DNA from: a candidate division KSB1 bacterium
Lineage (GTDB): Bacteria; Zhuqueibacterota; Zhuqueibacteria; JANLFK01; Oleimicrobiaceae
Direction: 5' to 3'
Length of the DNA: 64,000 nt
Assembly (NCBI GenBank): GCA_034506335.1
Contig: JAPDPR010000010.1
Location: forward strand, 1 to 64,000
Under the pieces are notes generated by a model. It was not told where the DNA came from, ran no database searches, and saw only the letters and a program-made list of their open reading frames with translations. The position numbers and the translations under genes were made by a program. Positions 37,126-45,498 of this stretch are shown in pieces; position 1 is the stretch's first letter, and each line of letters starts with the position of its first letter.

Positions 37126-37601
37126 CGTCCCCCTCCTGTAGCCCCAATGTCCGCCAGCTCGGCGTAGAGGCGCGGCAGTGACCCCGGGGTAAGAGGTTCG
37201 AATACCAAACGGTAGCTCGGGGCCTCCAGCCTAAATTCGGGCCTGCTGCCGCTACGGTCAACAGGGGCAAATCCCACTCTGCTCAGCAGAATTGCTGCCG
37301 CAATGCCCAGAACTACCACACCAGCAGTGGACAACGCCGCAGCCCAGCGGGGTTGTGCCGAGGCGGTGGGCCGACGTGGCGCGGCAGCAAGGGTCTTGGC
37401 TCTGATGTGCCACCATAGCCTTGCTGAGGGTTGCAAAACGGGGGGTAGCACGGCCAGCTGCCAGGCCTCCCTAATGAGCTCCGCCTGCCGCGCACAAATG
37501 CTGCACTTCGCCAGATGGCTTGCAACCCTGCGCGCCCTGCGCTCCGGAAGCTCACCGTCAATAAACAGGAGAAACCACTTTTGGGCAGTCACACACCGCA
37601 T
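37122..37601 (-). CDS. Anti-sigma factor with HxxxCxxC zinc motif
   Basis: A 159-residue membrane anti-sigma factor. The cytosolic zinc-binding anti-sigma domain begins MRCVTAQKWFLLFIDGEL and holds HLAKCSICARQAELIREAW (HxxxCxxC). A single TM helix (ALSTAGVVVLGIAAAILLSR) is followed by a short periplasmic domain. The ATG at 37601 with GAGGTCAGTAAC is preferred over the GTG at 37631. It lies downstream of the ECF sigma gene and overlaps the CnrX-like gene. It presumably sequesters the ECF sigma factor until the periplasmic sensor signals. Confidence 0.87.
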   Translation of the reverse strand: MRCVTAQKWFLLFIDGELPERRARRVASHLAKCSICARQAELIREAWQLAVLPPVLQPSARLWWHIRAKTLAAAPRRPTASAQPRWAAALSTAGVVVLGIAAAILLSRVGFAPVDRSGSRPEFRLEAPSYRLVFEPLTPGSLPRLYAELADIGATGGGR

Positions 37602-37653
37602 GTTACTGACCTCATCTATCTCATTAGACACGCCACCCCGCGATAACGTACGC

Positions 37654-38193
37654 TCATTTCTCCCTCAAGAGCGGAATAAGAATCTTGGCCAGATTCTCCT
37701 TCGCCCTATGGAGTCGCGCCTGCACCGCACCCACCGAACAGTTCATCACCGTGGCAATCTCCTCACAAGAAAGCTCCTCGTACTTCTGCAACACCAACAC
37801 CGCTCGCTGCGGGGGAGGGAGGCGTTCAAGGGCCTGCCACACCAGGGCCCTGGTTTCGTTTCGTTCAAGTTCCACGTCCGGGCGTTCGCGGGCATCGGCA
37901 ACTACTGCCTCTGCATCCGCCTCCTGGGACAAGGCGTTGCCGTCCCGATGTTTCTTGCGCCTCAGGTGGTTCAAACACAGGTTGGTGGCAATGCGATAGA
38001 GCCAAGTAAGAGGGCGGGCGTCATGGCGGAATGAACCTGCGTGGGTAAAGGCCCGCACAAAGACCTCCTGCGTGAGGTCATAGGCATCATTACGGTCCCT
38101 GACGAGGCGAAAACAAAGGTTGAGCACACCCTGCGCGTGCTGCTGGTAGAGCTGCGCACACGCTTCCACCTCGCCCCCTGCGATCCTCTGCAT
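37654..38193 (-). CDS. ECF-type RNA polymerase sigma factor
   Basis: Sigma-70 family, extracytoplasmic-function group, 179 residues. Region 2: LYQQHAQGVLNLCFRLVRDR, DAYDLTQEVFVRAFTHAGSF, LTWLYRIATNLCLNHLRR. Region 4: LERLPPPQRAVLVLQKYEEL, SCEEIATVMNCSVGAVQARL, HRAKENLAKIL. The ATG at 38193 follows AAGGACGACTTG; a GTG at 38226 is possible. Regulated by the anti-sigma factor encoded about 50 bp downstream. An AT-rich TAATATT lies upstream near 38240, but the recognition element of this sigma factor could not be defined. Confidence 0.92.
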   Translation of the reverse strand: MQRIAGGEVEACAQLYQQHAQGVLNLCFRLVRDRNDAYDLTQEVFVRAFTHAGSFRHDARPLTWLYRIATNLCLNHLRRKKHRDGNALSQEADAEAVVADARERPDVELERNETRALVWQALERLPPPQRAVLVLQKYEELSCEEIATVMNCSVGAVQARLHRAKENLAKILIPLLREK

Positions 38194-38340
38194 CAAGTCG
38201 TCCTTCACTGCCCTCAAACCCAGCACCAGATGGGACTCTCACGAGAATATTAGACACCCGGGCAGGTGAAAACATACGCTGAGAGAATGAGGAGGCCGGA
38301 GTAAGCAGGGGGCATATTTCCGTGCTGACGGGGAGGCCGC

Positions 38341-38838
38341 TCACCCGCTTTTGCCTGTCACCTGCTGGATCATTGCCTTCAACTGCAGGCGAGAAGGGGC
38401 TCTTCCTGCGGCCATTACCTGGCCGTTGATGACCAGCGCCGGTGTAGGGATGGGCCCAAAGCGCGCGATCTCCTTTAGGTCGCGCACGTGCTGAAAATCG
38501 GCGGCAATTCCCAGTTCTGCCAGAATTGCTAAGATGTCCGCAGTCATCCGCTCGCAAAGGGCACAGCCAGGACCCAGCACGCGAATGACCAGGCCCTTGC
38601 TCTCCTCCTCGGCAACGGCCACCCCGAGGGCCTTCTGATAGAGCCGGAAAAGGGCCTGGGCGTAGTCCGCCTCGCGCTGCGGCGGCACATAGTTCTCAGC
38701 CTTGATAGCCGCCAGGAGGAAGCGCTTTACCTCTTCATCATCGGTGAACTGGCGTGCCTTAGCTGCGGCGATCGCTTCCTCGACCCCTATCAGCCCAACC
38801 GCCTGGCCCCCAATCGTCACGGTAGTAACGCCATCCAT
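38341..38838 (-). CDS. Thioredoxin-fold protein with N-terminal helical extension (redox-active disulfide type)
   Basis: A 165-residue fusion. Residues 1-85 form a small beta start (VTTVTIGGQAVGLIGVEEAI) and helices; residues 86-165 are a thioredoxin-like domain with active site GPGCALCERM and the cis-Pro region IPTPALVINGQVM. It resembles the small archaeal/thermophile redox-active disulfide proteins (MTH895-like), here with an extra N-terminal module seen in similar arsenic-linked proteins. ATG at 38838 chosen; a TTG at 38853 is possible. Likely a thiol donor in the arsenic operon. Confidence 0.8.
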   Translation of the reverse strand: MDGVTTVTIGGQAVGLIGVEEAIAAAKARQFTDDEEVKRFLLAAIKAENYVPPQREADYAQALFRLYQKALGVAVAEEESKGLVIRVLGPGCALCERMTADILAILAELGIAADFQHVRDLKEIARFGPIPTPALVINGQVMAAGRAPSRLQLKAMIQQVTGKSG

Positions 38839-38871
38839 CTCCGCGACCCCCAATGAGCTACGCAGCCTCGA

Positions 38872-39144
38872 TCAATCCTGCGACGTCGCAACCGTGCTCA
38901 GCAGTTGTTTTACCTCCTCCACCGAGAGCACCTTGCCACTTGCTACCACTTTGCCCTCCACAATGAGGGCGGGAGTGAAGACCACACCTAGTTTGCCGTA
39001 TTCCCTTAAGTCTCTCAGATGGACAATTTCTGCTGGTAGGCCCAACTCAGCGCATGCCTGGCGGACGTGCTGCTCAAGCGTCTCGCACCTCGGGCAACCG
39101 GGACCGGCCACTTGGATCAGCAAAGAACGTGTAGTGTCGCCCAT
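38872..39144 (-). CDS. Small thioredoxin-like protein (MTH895/TM0996 family)
   Basis: A 90-residue thioredoxin-fold protein with active site VAGPGCPRCETLEQHV (CPRC), cis-Pro VVFTPALIVEGKVVASGK and a charged C-terminal helix. Its length equals that of the minimal archaeal/thermophile glutaredoxin-like redoxins. It lies about 60 bp after ACR3 and 33 bp before the fused redoxin. Probably reduces the disulfide formed in ArsC during arsenate reduction; this is inference from context. Confidence 0.87.
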   Translation of the reverse strand: MGDTTRSLLIQVAGPGCPRCETLEQHVRQACAELGLPAEIVHLRDLREYGKLGVVFTPALIVEGKVVASGKVLSVEEVKQLLSTVATSQD

Positions 39145-39206
39145 CGTTTCTACCTTCTCTCGTTCGTGAACGCCTCATCGCGCGCGGGAACAAGGGCCTC
39201 CGCGGA

Positions 39207-40259
39207 CTATGCCCGCGGGACGAATCTCCTTCTCAAACGCAATGCCACGTTAACTAAACCAATCAGAATCGGCACCTCTAGCAGAGGGCCGATAACGGTA
39301 GCAAAAGCTTGACCTGATTGGATGCCAAATATAGCCACGGCTACCGCAATAGCCAGTTCAAAATCGTTGCTTGCCGCCGTGAACGAGACCGCCGTGACCT
39401 GTCCATAATCGGCCCGCAGGCGACGAGCAAGGAAAAAGGTCACAAACCACATGAAGAAAAAGTAGACCACCAGAGGAATCGCCACGCGCACCACATCCAG
39501 AGGAAGCCGGATAATGTACTCACCCTTCAGTGAGAACATAACCACGATGGTGAACAGCAGCGCCGCCAGGGTGAGGGGACTTATCTTCGGAGTAAACACG
39601 TTCTCATACCAATCCCGCCCCTTGGCCCGAAGCAGGCTGTAGCGAGTGATTAGCCCTGCGAGAAAGGGGATCCCCAGATAGATGAAGACCGTCTTGGCAG
39701 CCTCCAGAATGGAGATCCGCGCCTCGAGCCCTTTCACAAGCCCCAGCCAATTCAGAGCCAAGGTGACGAACAGATAGATGTACACGGCATAGAACAGCAC
39801 CTGAAACACCGCATTGAAAGCCACCAATCCAACCGCCAATTCTCTGTCCCCCGCCGCCAGTTCGTTCCAGACAATAACCATGGCGATGCAGCGTGCCAAC
39901 CCCACGAGGATCACCCCCACCATGTAGTCCGGCTTATCCCGGAGCAAAAGGATTGCCAGCAGAAACATCACCAGGGGGCCGATCACCCAGTTTTGCAGCA
40001 GAGAGAGCACGAGCAATCGTTTGTTTCGGAACACACGCCCCATTTCCTCATACTTTACCTTAGCCAATGGCGGGTACATCATCAATATGAGCCCCACGGC
40101 GATGGGGACCGAGGTGGCACCGACCTGCAGGCTGGCAGTCACGCGCGTCACCCCGGGGGCGAAGTAACCGATTCCTATGCCGAAAGCCATTGCCAACAAA
40201 ATCCACAAAGTCAGGTATCGCTCCAATGGCGACAGCCGCTTGCTCGCGTTCTCAACCAT
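39207..40259 (-). CDS. acr3: Arsenite efflux transporter, ACR3 family
   Basis: Ten-helix arsenite/H+ antiporter of the bile-acid/ACR3 superfamily, 350 residues. Typical blocks: [76 protein letters not shown] with the conserved Cys, [15 protein letters not shown], and [20 protein letters not shown]. The ATG at 40259 follows GGAGGAGACACG. Cotranscribed with arsC upstream; together they reduce arsenate to arsenite and expel it. Confidence 0.96.
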   Translation of the reverse strand: MVENASKRLSPLERYLTLWILLAMAFGIGIGYFAPGVTRVTASLQVGATSVPIAVGLILMMYPPLAKVKYEEMGRVFRNKRLLVLSLLQNWVIGPLVMFLLAILLLRDKPDYMVGVILVGLARCIAMVIVWNELAAGDRELAVGLVAFNAVFQVLFYAVYIYLFVTLALNWLGLVKGLEARISILEAAKTVFIYLGIPFLAGLITRYSLLRAKGRDWYENVFTPKISPLTLAALLFTIVVMFSLKGEYIIRLPLDVVRVAIPLVVYFFFMWFVTFFLARRLRADYGQVTAVSFTAASNDFELAIAVAVAIFGIQSGQAFATVIGPLLEVPILIGLVNVALRLRRRFVPRA

Positions 40260-40322
40260 CGTGTCTCCTCCACTTTGCATTCCGGCCCTATCCCACAATA
40301 GCATGGACTCGAAAAAAGGATT

Positions 40323-40769
40323 TCAGCCTGGAGATCGATTCTGCACCGCCTCGGGTAGCGTCTCGACGAACGCACGGATGTCATCCCTCACCCGGCGATA
40401 GATCTCCAGCGCCTCCTGCTCGCTCCGGGCCTCACGTGCCAGCTCTGGCGGGTCTGGAAAACCCACATGGAGCTTCTTCACCGGGCCAGGAAAGACCGGA
40501 CACGTCTGTCGGGCATGGTCACACACGGTTATCACATAGTCGAAAGGGATGTCCATCACTTCAGCCAAGTGCTTTGAACGCTGATGAGAAATGTCCACTC
40601 CTGCCTCGGCCATTACCGCCACCGCACGGGGGTCCAGACCGCGTGGCGCGGTTCCTGCAGACCACACCTCGATGCTATCACCTTTCAGATGGCGGGTCCA
40701 CCCTTCGGCCATCTGACTACGACAGGAGTTTCCTGTGCACAAGAAAAGCACCTTCAGCTTTCTGCCCAT
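40323..40769 (-). CDS. arsC: Arsenate reductase, thioredoxin-coupled (LMW-phosphatase type)
   Basis: Reduces arsenate to arsenite. 148 residues of the low-molecular-weight tyrosine phosphatase fold: P-loop CTGNSCRS (Cys11, Arg17), SAGTAPRGLDPRAVAVMAEA, then Cys83 and Cys90 in VCDHARQTCPVFPG, the same spacing as the Cys82/Cys89 relay of the S. aureus pI258 enzyme. That relay makes it thioredoxin-dependent, which fits the three thioredoxin-fold proteins in the operon. ATG at 40769 chosen; an upstream GTG would overlap the CcdA-like gene. Confidence 0.95.
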   Translation of the reverse strand: MGRKLKVLFLCTGNSCRSQMAEGWTRHLKGDSIEVWSAGTAPRGLDPRAVAVMAEAGVDISHQRSKHLAEVMDIPFDYVITVCDHARQTCPVFPGPVKKLHVGFPDPPELAREARSEQEALEIYRRVRDDIRAFVETLPEAVQNRSPG

Positions 40770-40780
40770 AGGCCCTCGCT

Positions 40781-41482
40781 TCACGCGGCACTCCACAGCA
40801 GGTACAGCCCACCCGCAATGACCAGCACTCCACAGGCGCGCCGCACCATCACGGCGGCGCGCGAGCGCTCATTCCACTGCAGGTAGTTCTGCACGGCCCC
40901 ACTGAATGTCCCAGCCACAACAATCAGAAAACAGTGTCCCAAGGCATAGGCCAAGACCAGGGATACGGCATATGGGAGGTTGGAGGAGGCCACACGAAAG
41001 ACCAGGCCAAGCATGGGGGCCATAAAGGCGAAGGTGCACGGACCGAGAGCCAGCCCAAAGACGAGGCCGATGGCCAAAGCGGCCCAGGTGCCTCCCCTTC
41101 GCACATGTGAGTGGGCACCCCCACTGAGCCAAGGAAGCTCGATCACTCCCACCAGATACAGCCCGATGACAAAGAAGATCACTGCGACCACATAGTTCCC
41201 GACCGGGCCCACGTCGCCTAGGAGGCGGCCAGCCAGGCCAGTGATAAGCCCCACTAGGGCGATAGTGGTTAAGATGCCTACCGCGAAAAGGGTAGCTAGC
41301 ACACATGCCCTCCTGGTGGAAATCTGCCCCTGACCACCAATGAAACCTACTACCAGCGGAATGCTGGCCAAGTGGCATGGACTGACCAGGATGCTCAGCA
41401 CGCCCCACAGCAGGGCACCGGCGATGGCCAATGCCGGTGAACCAGCCATCGCCCCCGAAAGCCACTCCAGAACCGCCCGCAT
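40781..41482 (-). CDS. CcdA/DsbD-type transmembrane thiol-electron carrier
   Basis: A 233-residue protein with six or more TM helices. The CcdA/DsbD-beta signature cysteines are in SILVSPCHLASIPLVVGFIG and LALGPCTFAFMAPMLG. Such proteins pass electrons from cytoplasmic thioredoxin to extracytoplasmic thiol proteins. Its ATG immediately follows the stop of the secreted SurA_N-thioredoxin gene, so the pair is likely a functional unit: the carrier reduces the exported thioredoxin domain. ArsC follows 11 bp later. Confidence 0.92.
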   Translation of the reverse strand: MRAVLEWLSGAMAGSPALAIAGALLWGVLSILVSPCHLASIPLVVGFIGGQGQISTRRACVLATLFAVGILTTIALVGLITGLAGRLLGDVGPVGNYVVAVIFFVIGLYLVGVIELPWLSGGAHSHVRRGGTWAALAIGLVFGLALGPCTFAFMAPMLGLVFRVASSNLPYAVSLVLAYALGHCFLIVVAGTFSGAVQNYLQWNERSRAAVMVRRACGVLVIAGGLYLLWSAA

Positions 41483-42481
41483 CTACTCCACTCCTAACTC
41501 GCGCAGCTTGCTGACAATTTCCTCTTTGGACATGAACCCTTCGTGACGCCAGTAGGCCTCGCCCTGACGGTCAAAGAATACCTGCGTGGGGATCACGCGC
41601 ACCTGGTATTCGCGCGCCAAACGCCGATGCTGGTACACGTCCAGGACCAAGATGTTCGCCTTGCCATGGTACTCTTTTTCCAGTTCCGCGAGAATCGGCT
41701 TCATCATCTTGCAGGGCACACAGGTGTCTGACCCCAAGTCGAGCACTGTGGGCTTCCCACTGCGCAGCGCCGGCTCCAGCGGATCCGGCGGGAGCGCCGC
41801 TCGCTGCGCAGCCAGCCACTCCTCGCTCTTCACGATCTTCGCCGCACTGCGCAAGCTGTCGATGAGGGAAGAGACGCTGGCCACAAATTTCTGCTGTCCC
41901 AAGTAGTCGCGGATGCTCTTTTCCACCTGCTCGAAGGTGGCGCCTTGAACCTCCTCTGCATGTTCGGCGTAAAAGCGGCGCGCCTCTTGATCGGACACCT
42001 GCACCGCGCTGCCCAGAGCATTGATTAGCGCCTGGATGGTGCCGTCCTGGTTTTCGCCACCGGAAGAGTCCACAACCCCGAGCCCGCGTCTCTTGGCCTC
42101 GTGCAAAAGCAGGTCCCGGACAATCAGTTGATCCAAGAACGCCTCCATGTCGCCCTGGAATTCCTGCTTGTACTGAGCTGGCAGACTCTCGAAGGTCGTC
42201 CGCAGGTAGTCTTCACTGATTGCCCTACCGTTAACCGTGGCTACCGTGCCTTTGGGAAGCGGAGGAGGCGTCTGCACAGGGACGGACTCTCCTGAGGCCT
42301 CCTCGGTAGAGATTTCCTTCGCTTCTCCCTGAGCCGCTTGCTCATTCTGCCTTTGGCTAACCAGTTCCGCCACCGGGACCCCTTGACGGGCGCCTTTGCC
42401 GCCTCTGCCCCGGAGCACCAATACAGCGGCCGCCGCCAGCACCAACACCGCAATCACCGCGATTCTCGCCGTACGATTCAT
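41483..42481 (-). CDS. Membrane-anchored SurA_N-thioredoxin fusion protein
   Basis: A 332-residue protein: N-terminal anchor (ARIAVIAVLVLAAAAVLVLR), a Glu/Gln/Pro-rich linker, a SurA-N/PpiC-like chaperone region (VATVNGRAISEDYLRTTFES, QFQGDMEAF-like EFQGDMEAFLDQLIVRDLLL), then a thioredoxin domain with CVPC active site (SDTCVPCKMMKPILAELEKE) and cis-Pro RVIPTQVFFDRQG. ATG at 42481 after AAAGG. The chaperone-like and redox parts suggest a periplasmic foldase/reductase. It is directly followed by the CcdA-like gene with no gap. Confidence 0.88.
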   Translation of the reverse strand: MNRTARIAVIAVLVLAAAAVLVLRGRGGKGARQGVPVAELVSQRQNEQAAQGEAKEISTEEASGESVPVQTPPPLPKGTVATVNGRAISEDYLRTTFESLPAQYKQEFQGDMEAFLDQLIVRDLLLHEAKRRGLGVVDSSGGENQDGTIQALINALGSAVQVSDQEARRFYAEHAEEVQGATFEQVEKSIRDYLGQQKFVASVSSLIDSLRSAAKIVKSEEWLAAQRAALPPDPLEPALRSGKPTVLDLGSDTCVPCKMMKPILAELEKEYHGKANILVLDVYQHRRLAREYQVRVIPTQVFFDRQGEAYWRHEGFMSKEEIVSKLRELGVE

Positions 42482-42565
42482 TCCTTTGCCTTTCGTTTGT
42501 CGGTATCGAGAAGCGTTGAGCACGCCGCATCCTCAAGCGCGCCACCACAACAGACTTTCGAACTC

Positions 42566-43912
42566 CTAGAACTTGAGTACCAGCTTTGCGACAGTGAAGT
42601 AGATAAACAAGCCAAGCGCATCAATTAAGGTGGTGATAAGCGGACTACTGACCACGGCTGGGTCCAGGCGGATCTTGGTCATCACGATGGGAAGCAAGCT
42701 TCCGAGCAAGTTGGAAATGAAGATGATGCAGACCATGGAGAGGCCCACGACCACGCCCACTTGCGGGCCGCCTTTCCAGAATTCGCCCCACACGAAAAGA
42801 ATGATCCCTAAGGTCGCTCCCAAAAGAAGCCCCACGAGCAGCTCTTTGCGCACCACCTGAAACCACCGTTTCGGCGTCAGCTCCCCGAGCGCCAACGCAC
42901 GGATGATGAGTGTAGCCGACTGGGAACCGGTGTTGCCACCGCTGTCGATCAGCACGGGGATGAAAAAGGCCAGTGCCACGATCTTGGCCAGCGTCTCCTC
43001 GTAAAGGGCAATCACGCTCGAGGAAAGGAACCCAGCCACCGCCAACAGCGAAAGCCAGCCCACTCGCTTACGATAAAGGCTCCAGAAAGAAGCCGCCTCG
43101 TAGGTGGACTCCAACGGCGTGATGCTTGCCCCCTTGTGCACGTCCTCGGTGACCTCCTCCTGCAACACATCGAGCACATCGTCGACCGTCACGATGCCTA
43201 AGAGGACGTTTTCCTTGTCCACCACGGGGAGCGCGCTCAAGTCGTAGTGCTGGATCAACCGGATAGCCTCCTCCTGGTCCGCATTGGCCTCAATGGCCAC
43301 ATACTTGTGGTCCATGATGGACTCGACCTTCTCCTGCGGGTCGGCAAGGATGACGCGACGGATGGGGAGGTCATCGACAAGGTGGTCATCGTCGTCCACG
43401 ACGTAGATGACGTTGATGGTTTCGGCGTCCTTGCCGTGGCGGCGGATGTGTGCAATCGCCTGCTCGATCGTCCAATGCGAGCAGATAGCCACATAGTCCG
43501 GCGTCATCAGTCGGCCAACGCTCTCTTCCGGGTATCCCAGTAGCTGCAGCGCCTCCCGCCTCTCCTCCGGCGAGAGCAAGTTAATGAGCTGCTGCGTGAC
43601 CTTCCCCGGCAGTTCCTCAAAGAGCTCGGTCCGGTCATCCGGAGGGACTTCCTCCAGGAGAGCCTTCACCTGCTCATTGGTGAGCCTCTGGAGAAGTTGG
43701 TGTTGCTTGTCAGGTTCGAAATAGGCAAAGACCTCGGCTGCCTGCTGCCGAGGCAGCAAACGGAACAGGAGAATTCGATCCGCCTCGTGGAGGCTTTCCA
43801 AAAGGTCGGCAATATCCGGTGTGGGCCAGTCGACGATGGCCTGTTTGAGCGTCCGCCAGTCTTTGGCGTCTATGAGCTCCTTAATCTCCGGCAACAGCAG
43901 TTCTTTCAGCAT
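42566..43912 (-). CDS. mgtE: Magnesium transporter MgtE
   Basis: Homodimeric Mg2+ channel, 448 residues. Cytosolic N domain (ADLLESLHEADRILLFRLLP, VPPDDRTELFEELPGKVTQQ), a CBS pair (GRLMTPDYVAICSHWTIEQA, ALPVVDKENVLLGIVTVDDV) and a five-helix membrane domain with IDSGGNTGSQSATLIIRALA and the Mg2+ selectivity Asp region in KIRLDPAVVSSPLITTLIDA. ATG at 43912 behind GAGGTGGCCT; the frame extends further upstream, but that part does not look like protein. It has its own promoter with a leader of about 280 nt. Confidence 0.96.
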   Translation of the reverse strand: MLKELLLPEIKELIDAKDWRTLKQAIVDWPTPDIADLLESLHEADRILLFRLLPRQQAAEVFAYFEPDKQHQLLQRLTNEQVKALLEEVPPDDRTELFEELPGKVTQQLINLLSPEERREALQLLGYPEESVGRLMTPDYVAICSHWTIEQAIAHIRRHGKDAETINVIYVVDDDDHLVDDLPIRRVILADPQEKVESIMDHKYVAIEANADQEEAIRLIQHYDLSALPVVDKENVLLGIVTVDDVLDVLQEEVTEDVHKGASITPLESTYEAASFWSLYRKRVGWLSLLAVAGFLSSSVIALYEETLAKIVALAFFIPVLIDSGGNTGSQSATLIIRALALGELTPKRWFQVVRKELLVGLLLGATLGIILFVWGEFWKGGPQVGVVVGLSMVCIIFISNLLGSLLPIVMTKIRLDPAVVSSPLITTLIDALGLFIYFTVAKLVLKF

Positions 43913-44198
43913 AGGCCACCTCGTATGGCATCCTGGGTGCATCTGCCGGCGTAGGCATCCGGCCATCCGCTCTGCGTGCGGGGGCACATTTCTTCCCCTT
44001 GGCTCCGGCTGCGCGTCACCCCCACGTCGAAGGACTTTGAGAGCTCGGAACTGAGAAGAAGCCACGAAGGTCACGGCTCTCCTCCTGGGCAACATCGCTT
44101 TGCTGCGGCGTGAAGACCGGCCAGGGGCTCGCTGCTGACAGCAGAGACGATGAAAAGGAATGAGCTGCCCCAGGAAGTCTCCGCAATCAGCTTTCTCA
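43913..44198 (-). other. Long 5' leader of mgtE
   Basis: About 285 nt between the promoter and the mgtE ATG, with several potential hairpins (for example CTGCTGTCAGCAG). mgtE genes are often controlled by the M-box riboswitch, but I could not find the conserved M-box core in this leader. An open frame runs through it in the mgtE frame without family character. Confidence 0.4.
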
Positions 44199-44226
44199 AA
44201 TATAAAACATTTCCCCATACATGCAA
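44199..44226 (-). promoter_or_regulatory. Promoter of mgtE
   Basis: On the minus strand TTGCAT (44226-44221), 16-bp spacer, TATATT (44204-44199). Confidence 0.65.
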
Positions 44227-44547
44227 GGGGTAAATGGCATGTGCACTGACCATCCGCAGACGAAAACGCGCCTGAGCCGTCTTGTAGCCACTTCGCCCTC
44301 CTGCGCTCTTTCTGTCCAGGTAGACTGGGCCCTCTTGCAGACCGTGCCGGCCTCAGATTGCCGTGCCCGACTCCGGAGGCACCGATAGTCAATAGTCTGC
44401 GTCGTTCTCGAGGTTATGGAGAAGCGCGGTGGGAACGCCAGGGAAACCCGCTACAACAACCGGCCCTCACGGCTGTGGCCACGCGCTCGGGAATCTCCCG
44501 TCCAGCAAGCTGGAACACAGGGGCCCCCTATCCCTCTCGGGGCTCAA
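44227..44547. other. Gap between mgtE promoter and TauE-like gene
   Basis: About 320 bp with no gene or RNA that I can support. GC-rich sequence ends here; the AT-richer block begins just beyond, in the TauE-like operon. Confidence 0.35.
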
Positions 44548-45336
44548 CTACCAGATTCTTATGCCGAAAAACCTGGCAATAAACTTGAGTGAGACATAGA
44601 GAAAGTAGAAGCCAAAGATCAACTTCAAGGTCGTGGGCCTGAACCTCTTAATAGTGGCGGCGCCGATTTGGGCTCCGACTACCGTTCCTGCGGCGAGAAT
44701 TAGCCCTGCACCCAACGCCACAGACCCCTGCGCCAGCTTAATGCCCCCGCCCACTACTGTCAGTGGGATCATCGTCGCCAGCGATGTGCCCATGGTGATA
44801 TATACCGGTGCGCCGAACAAATAGATGAATCCCGGACCCAGGGCATAACCGCCGCCCAACCCAACCACACCGGTCAGGACACCCACAAGCACGCCCATGA
44901 TTGCCCAGCCCCAAGTGGGCCCGGGGATTCTGTCGCCCGTTGCCTGCGGCTTCCTGGCCTGCAGCAGTCCTTCCCAGATCATGCGGACGGCCGGCCAGAC
45001 AAATGCTAGCCCCAGAATCAATCCCAACAAGGCAACGTGCGTCGTGAGCAATTCAAACAGATAGGAACCGATGATGACACCAGCGATACCGGAAATGCCA
45101 ACCCAGACTCTGGCTCTCACATCGAGATTCTTCCGAATGAGATGGCCATAACCCCCGGATATGGCCGTGAAAACCAGCGCAAAAAGCGTGGTGCCAACGG
45201 CAATGGGTGCTGGATACCCTAACCAAAAATGAATGGCTGGCAGCATGACGCTACAGCCGCCGGTGCCGATCAAACCACCCACTAAACCTGCCAACATACC
45301 GATGACGATGAGCCATATAGAATGGCTGATGGTCAT
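44548..45336 (-). CDS. TauE/SafE-family sulfite/anion exporter
   Basis: A 262-residue membrane protein of the TauE/SafE (DUF81) family: two homologous halves, MLAGLVGGLIGTGGCSVMLP and LVGVLTGVVGLGGGYALGPG, each with the family Gly-rich loop, and about eight helices. The start is fixed at the ATG at 45336 because it overlaps the TGA of the 41-residue gene upstream (ATGA). Family members export sulfite, sulfoacetate or other small organic anions. A second TauE-like gene lies 1.6 kb away in the same AT-rich block. Substrate unknown. Confidence 0.92.
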   Translation of the reverse strand: MTISHSIWLIVIGMLAGLVGGLIGTGGCSVMLPAIHFWLGYPAPIAVGTTLFALVFTAISGGYGHLIRKNLDVRARVWVGISGIAGVIIGSYLFELLTTHVALLGLILGLAFVWPAVRMIWEGLLQARKPQATGDRIPGPTWGWAIMGVLVGVLTGVVGLGGGYALGPGFIYLFGAPVYITMGTSLATMIPLTVVGGGIKLAQGSVALGAGLILAAGTVVGAQIGAATIKRFRPTTLKLIFGFYFLYVSLKFIARFFGIRIW

Positions 45337-45458
45337 TGCGGTAGATTCGTACCCCTCATGACATTCGCAGATATCGACCAAACCAAAATAATCACAATGA
45401 TGAGTTTCAGCGCCAGAACCGGGCCGTAGGTTTTCCATAAATTGGTTGTTTCTTTCAT
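45333..45458 (-). CDS. 41-residue single-helix membrane protein coupled to TauE-like gene
   Basis: Short gene with ATG at 45458 preceded by AAGGAGGAGGGC, an excellent ribosome site. The product starts MKETTNLWKTYGPVLALKLI, continues with one transmembrane helix (IVIILVWSISA) and ends NVMRGTNLPQ. Its TGA overlaps the ATG of the TauE/SafE gene. The strong Shine-Dalgarno and 4-bp overlap, plus membrane character, argue for a real translated micro-protein that may assist the exporter. No family recognised. Confidence 0.75.
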   Translation of the reverse strand: MKETTNLWKTYGPVLALKLIIVIILVWSISANVMRGTNLPQ

Positions 45459-45498
45459 GCCCTCCTCCTTGAAATAACTGATGGTCTATTTTGTTTTT

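Noticed and set aside
43913-44198. M-box Mg2+ riboswitch upstream of mgtE
   Set aside because: The conserved core sequence of the M-box could not be found; kept only as an unexplained long leader.
42566-44392. 608-residue version of MgtE
   Set aside because: The extra 160 N-terminal residues lie in the leader between promoter and the supported ATG at 43912; MgtE family length is about 450.
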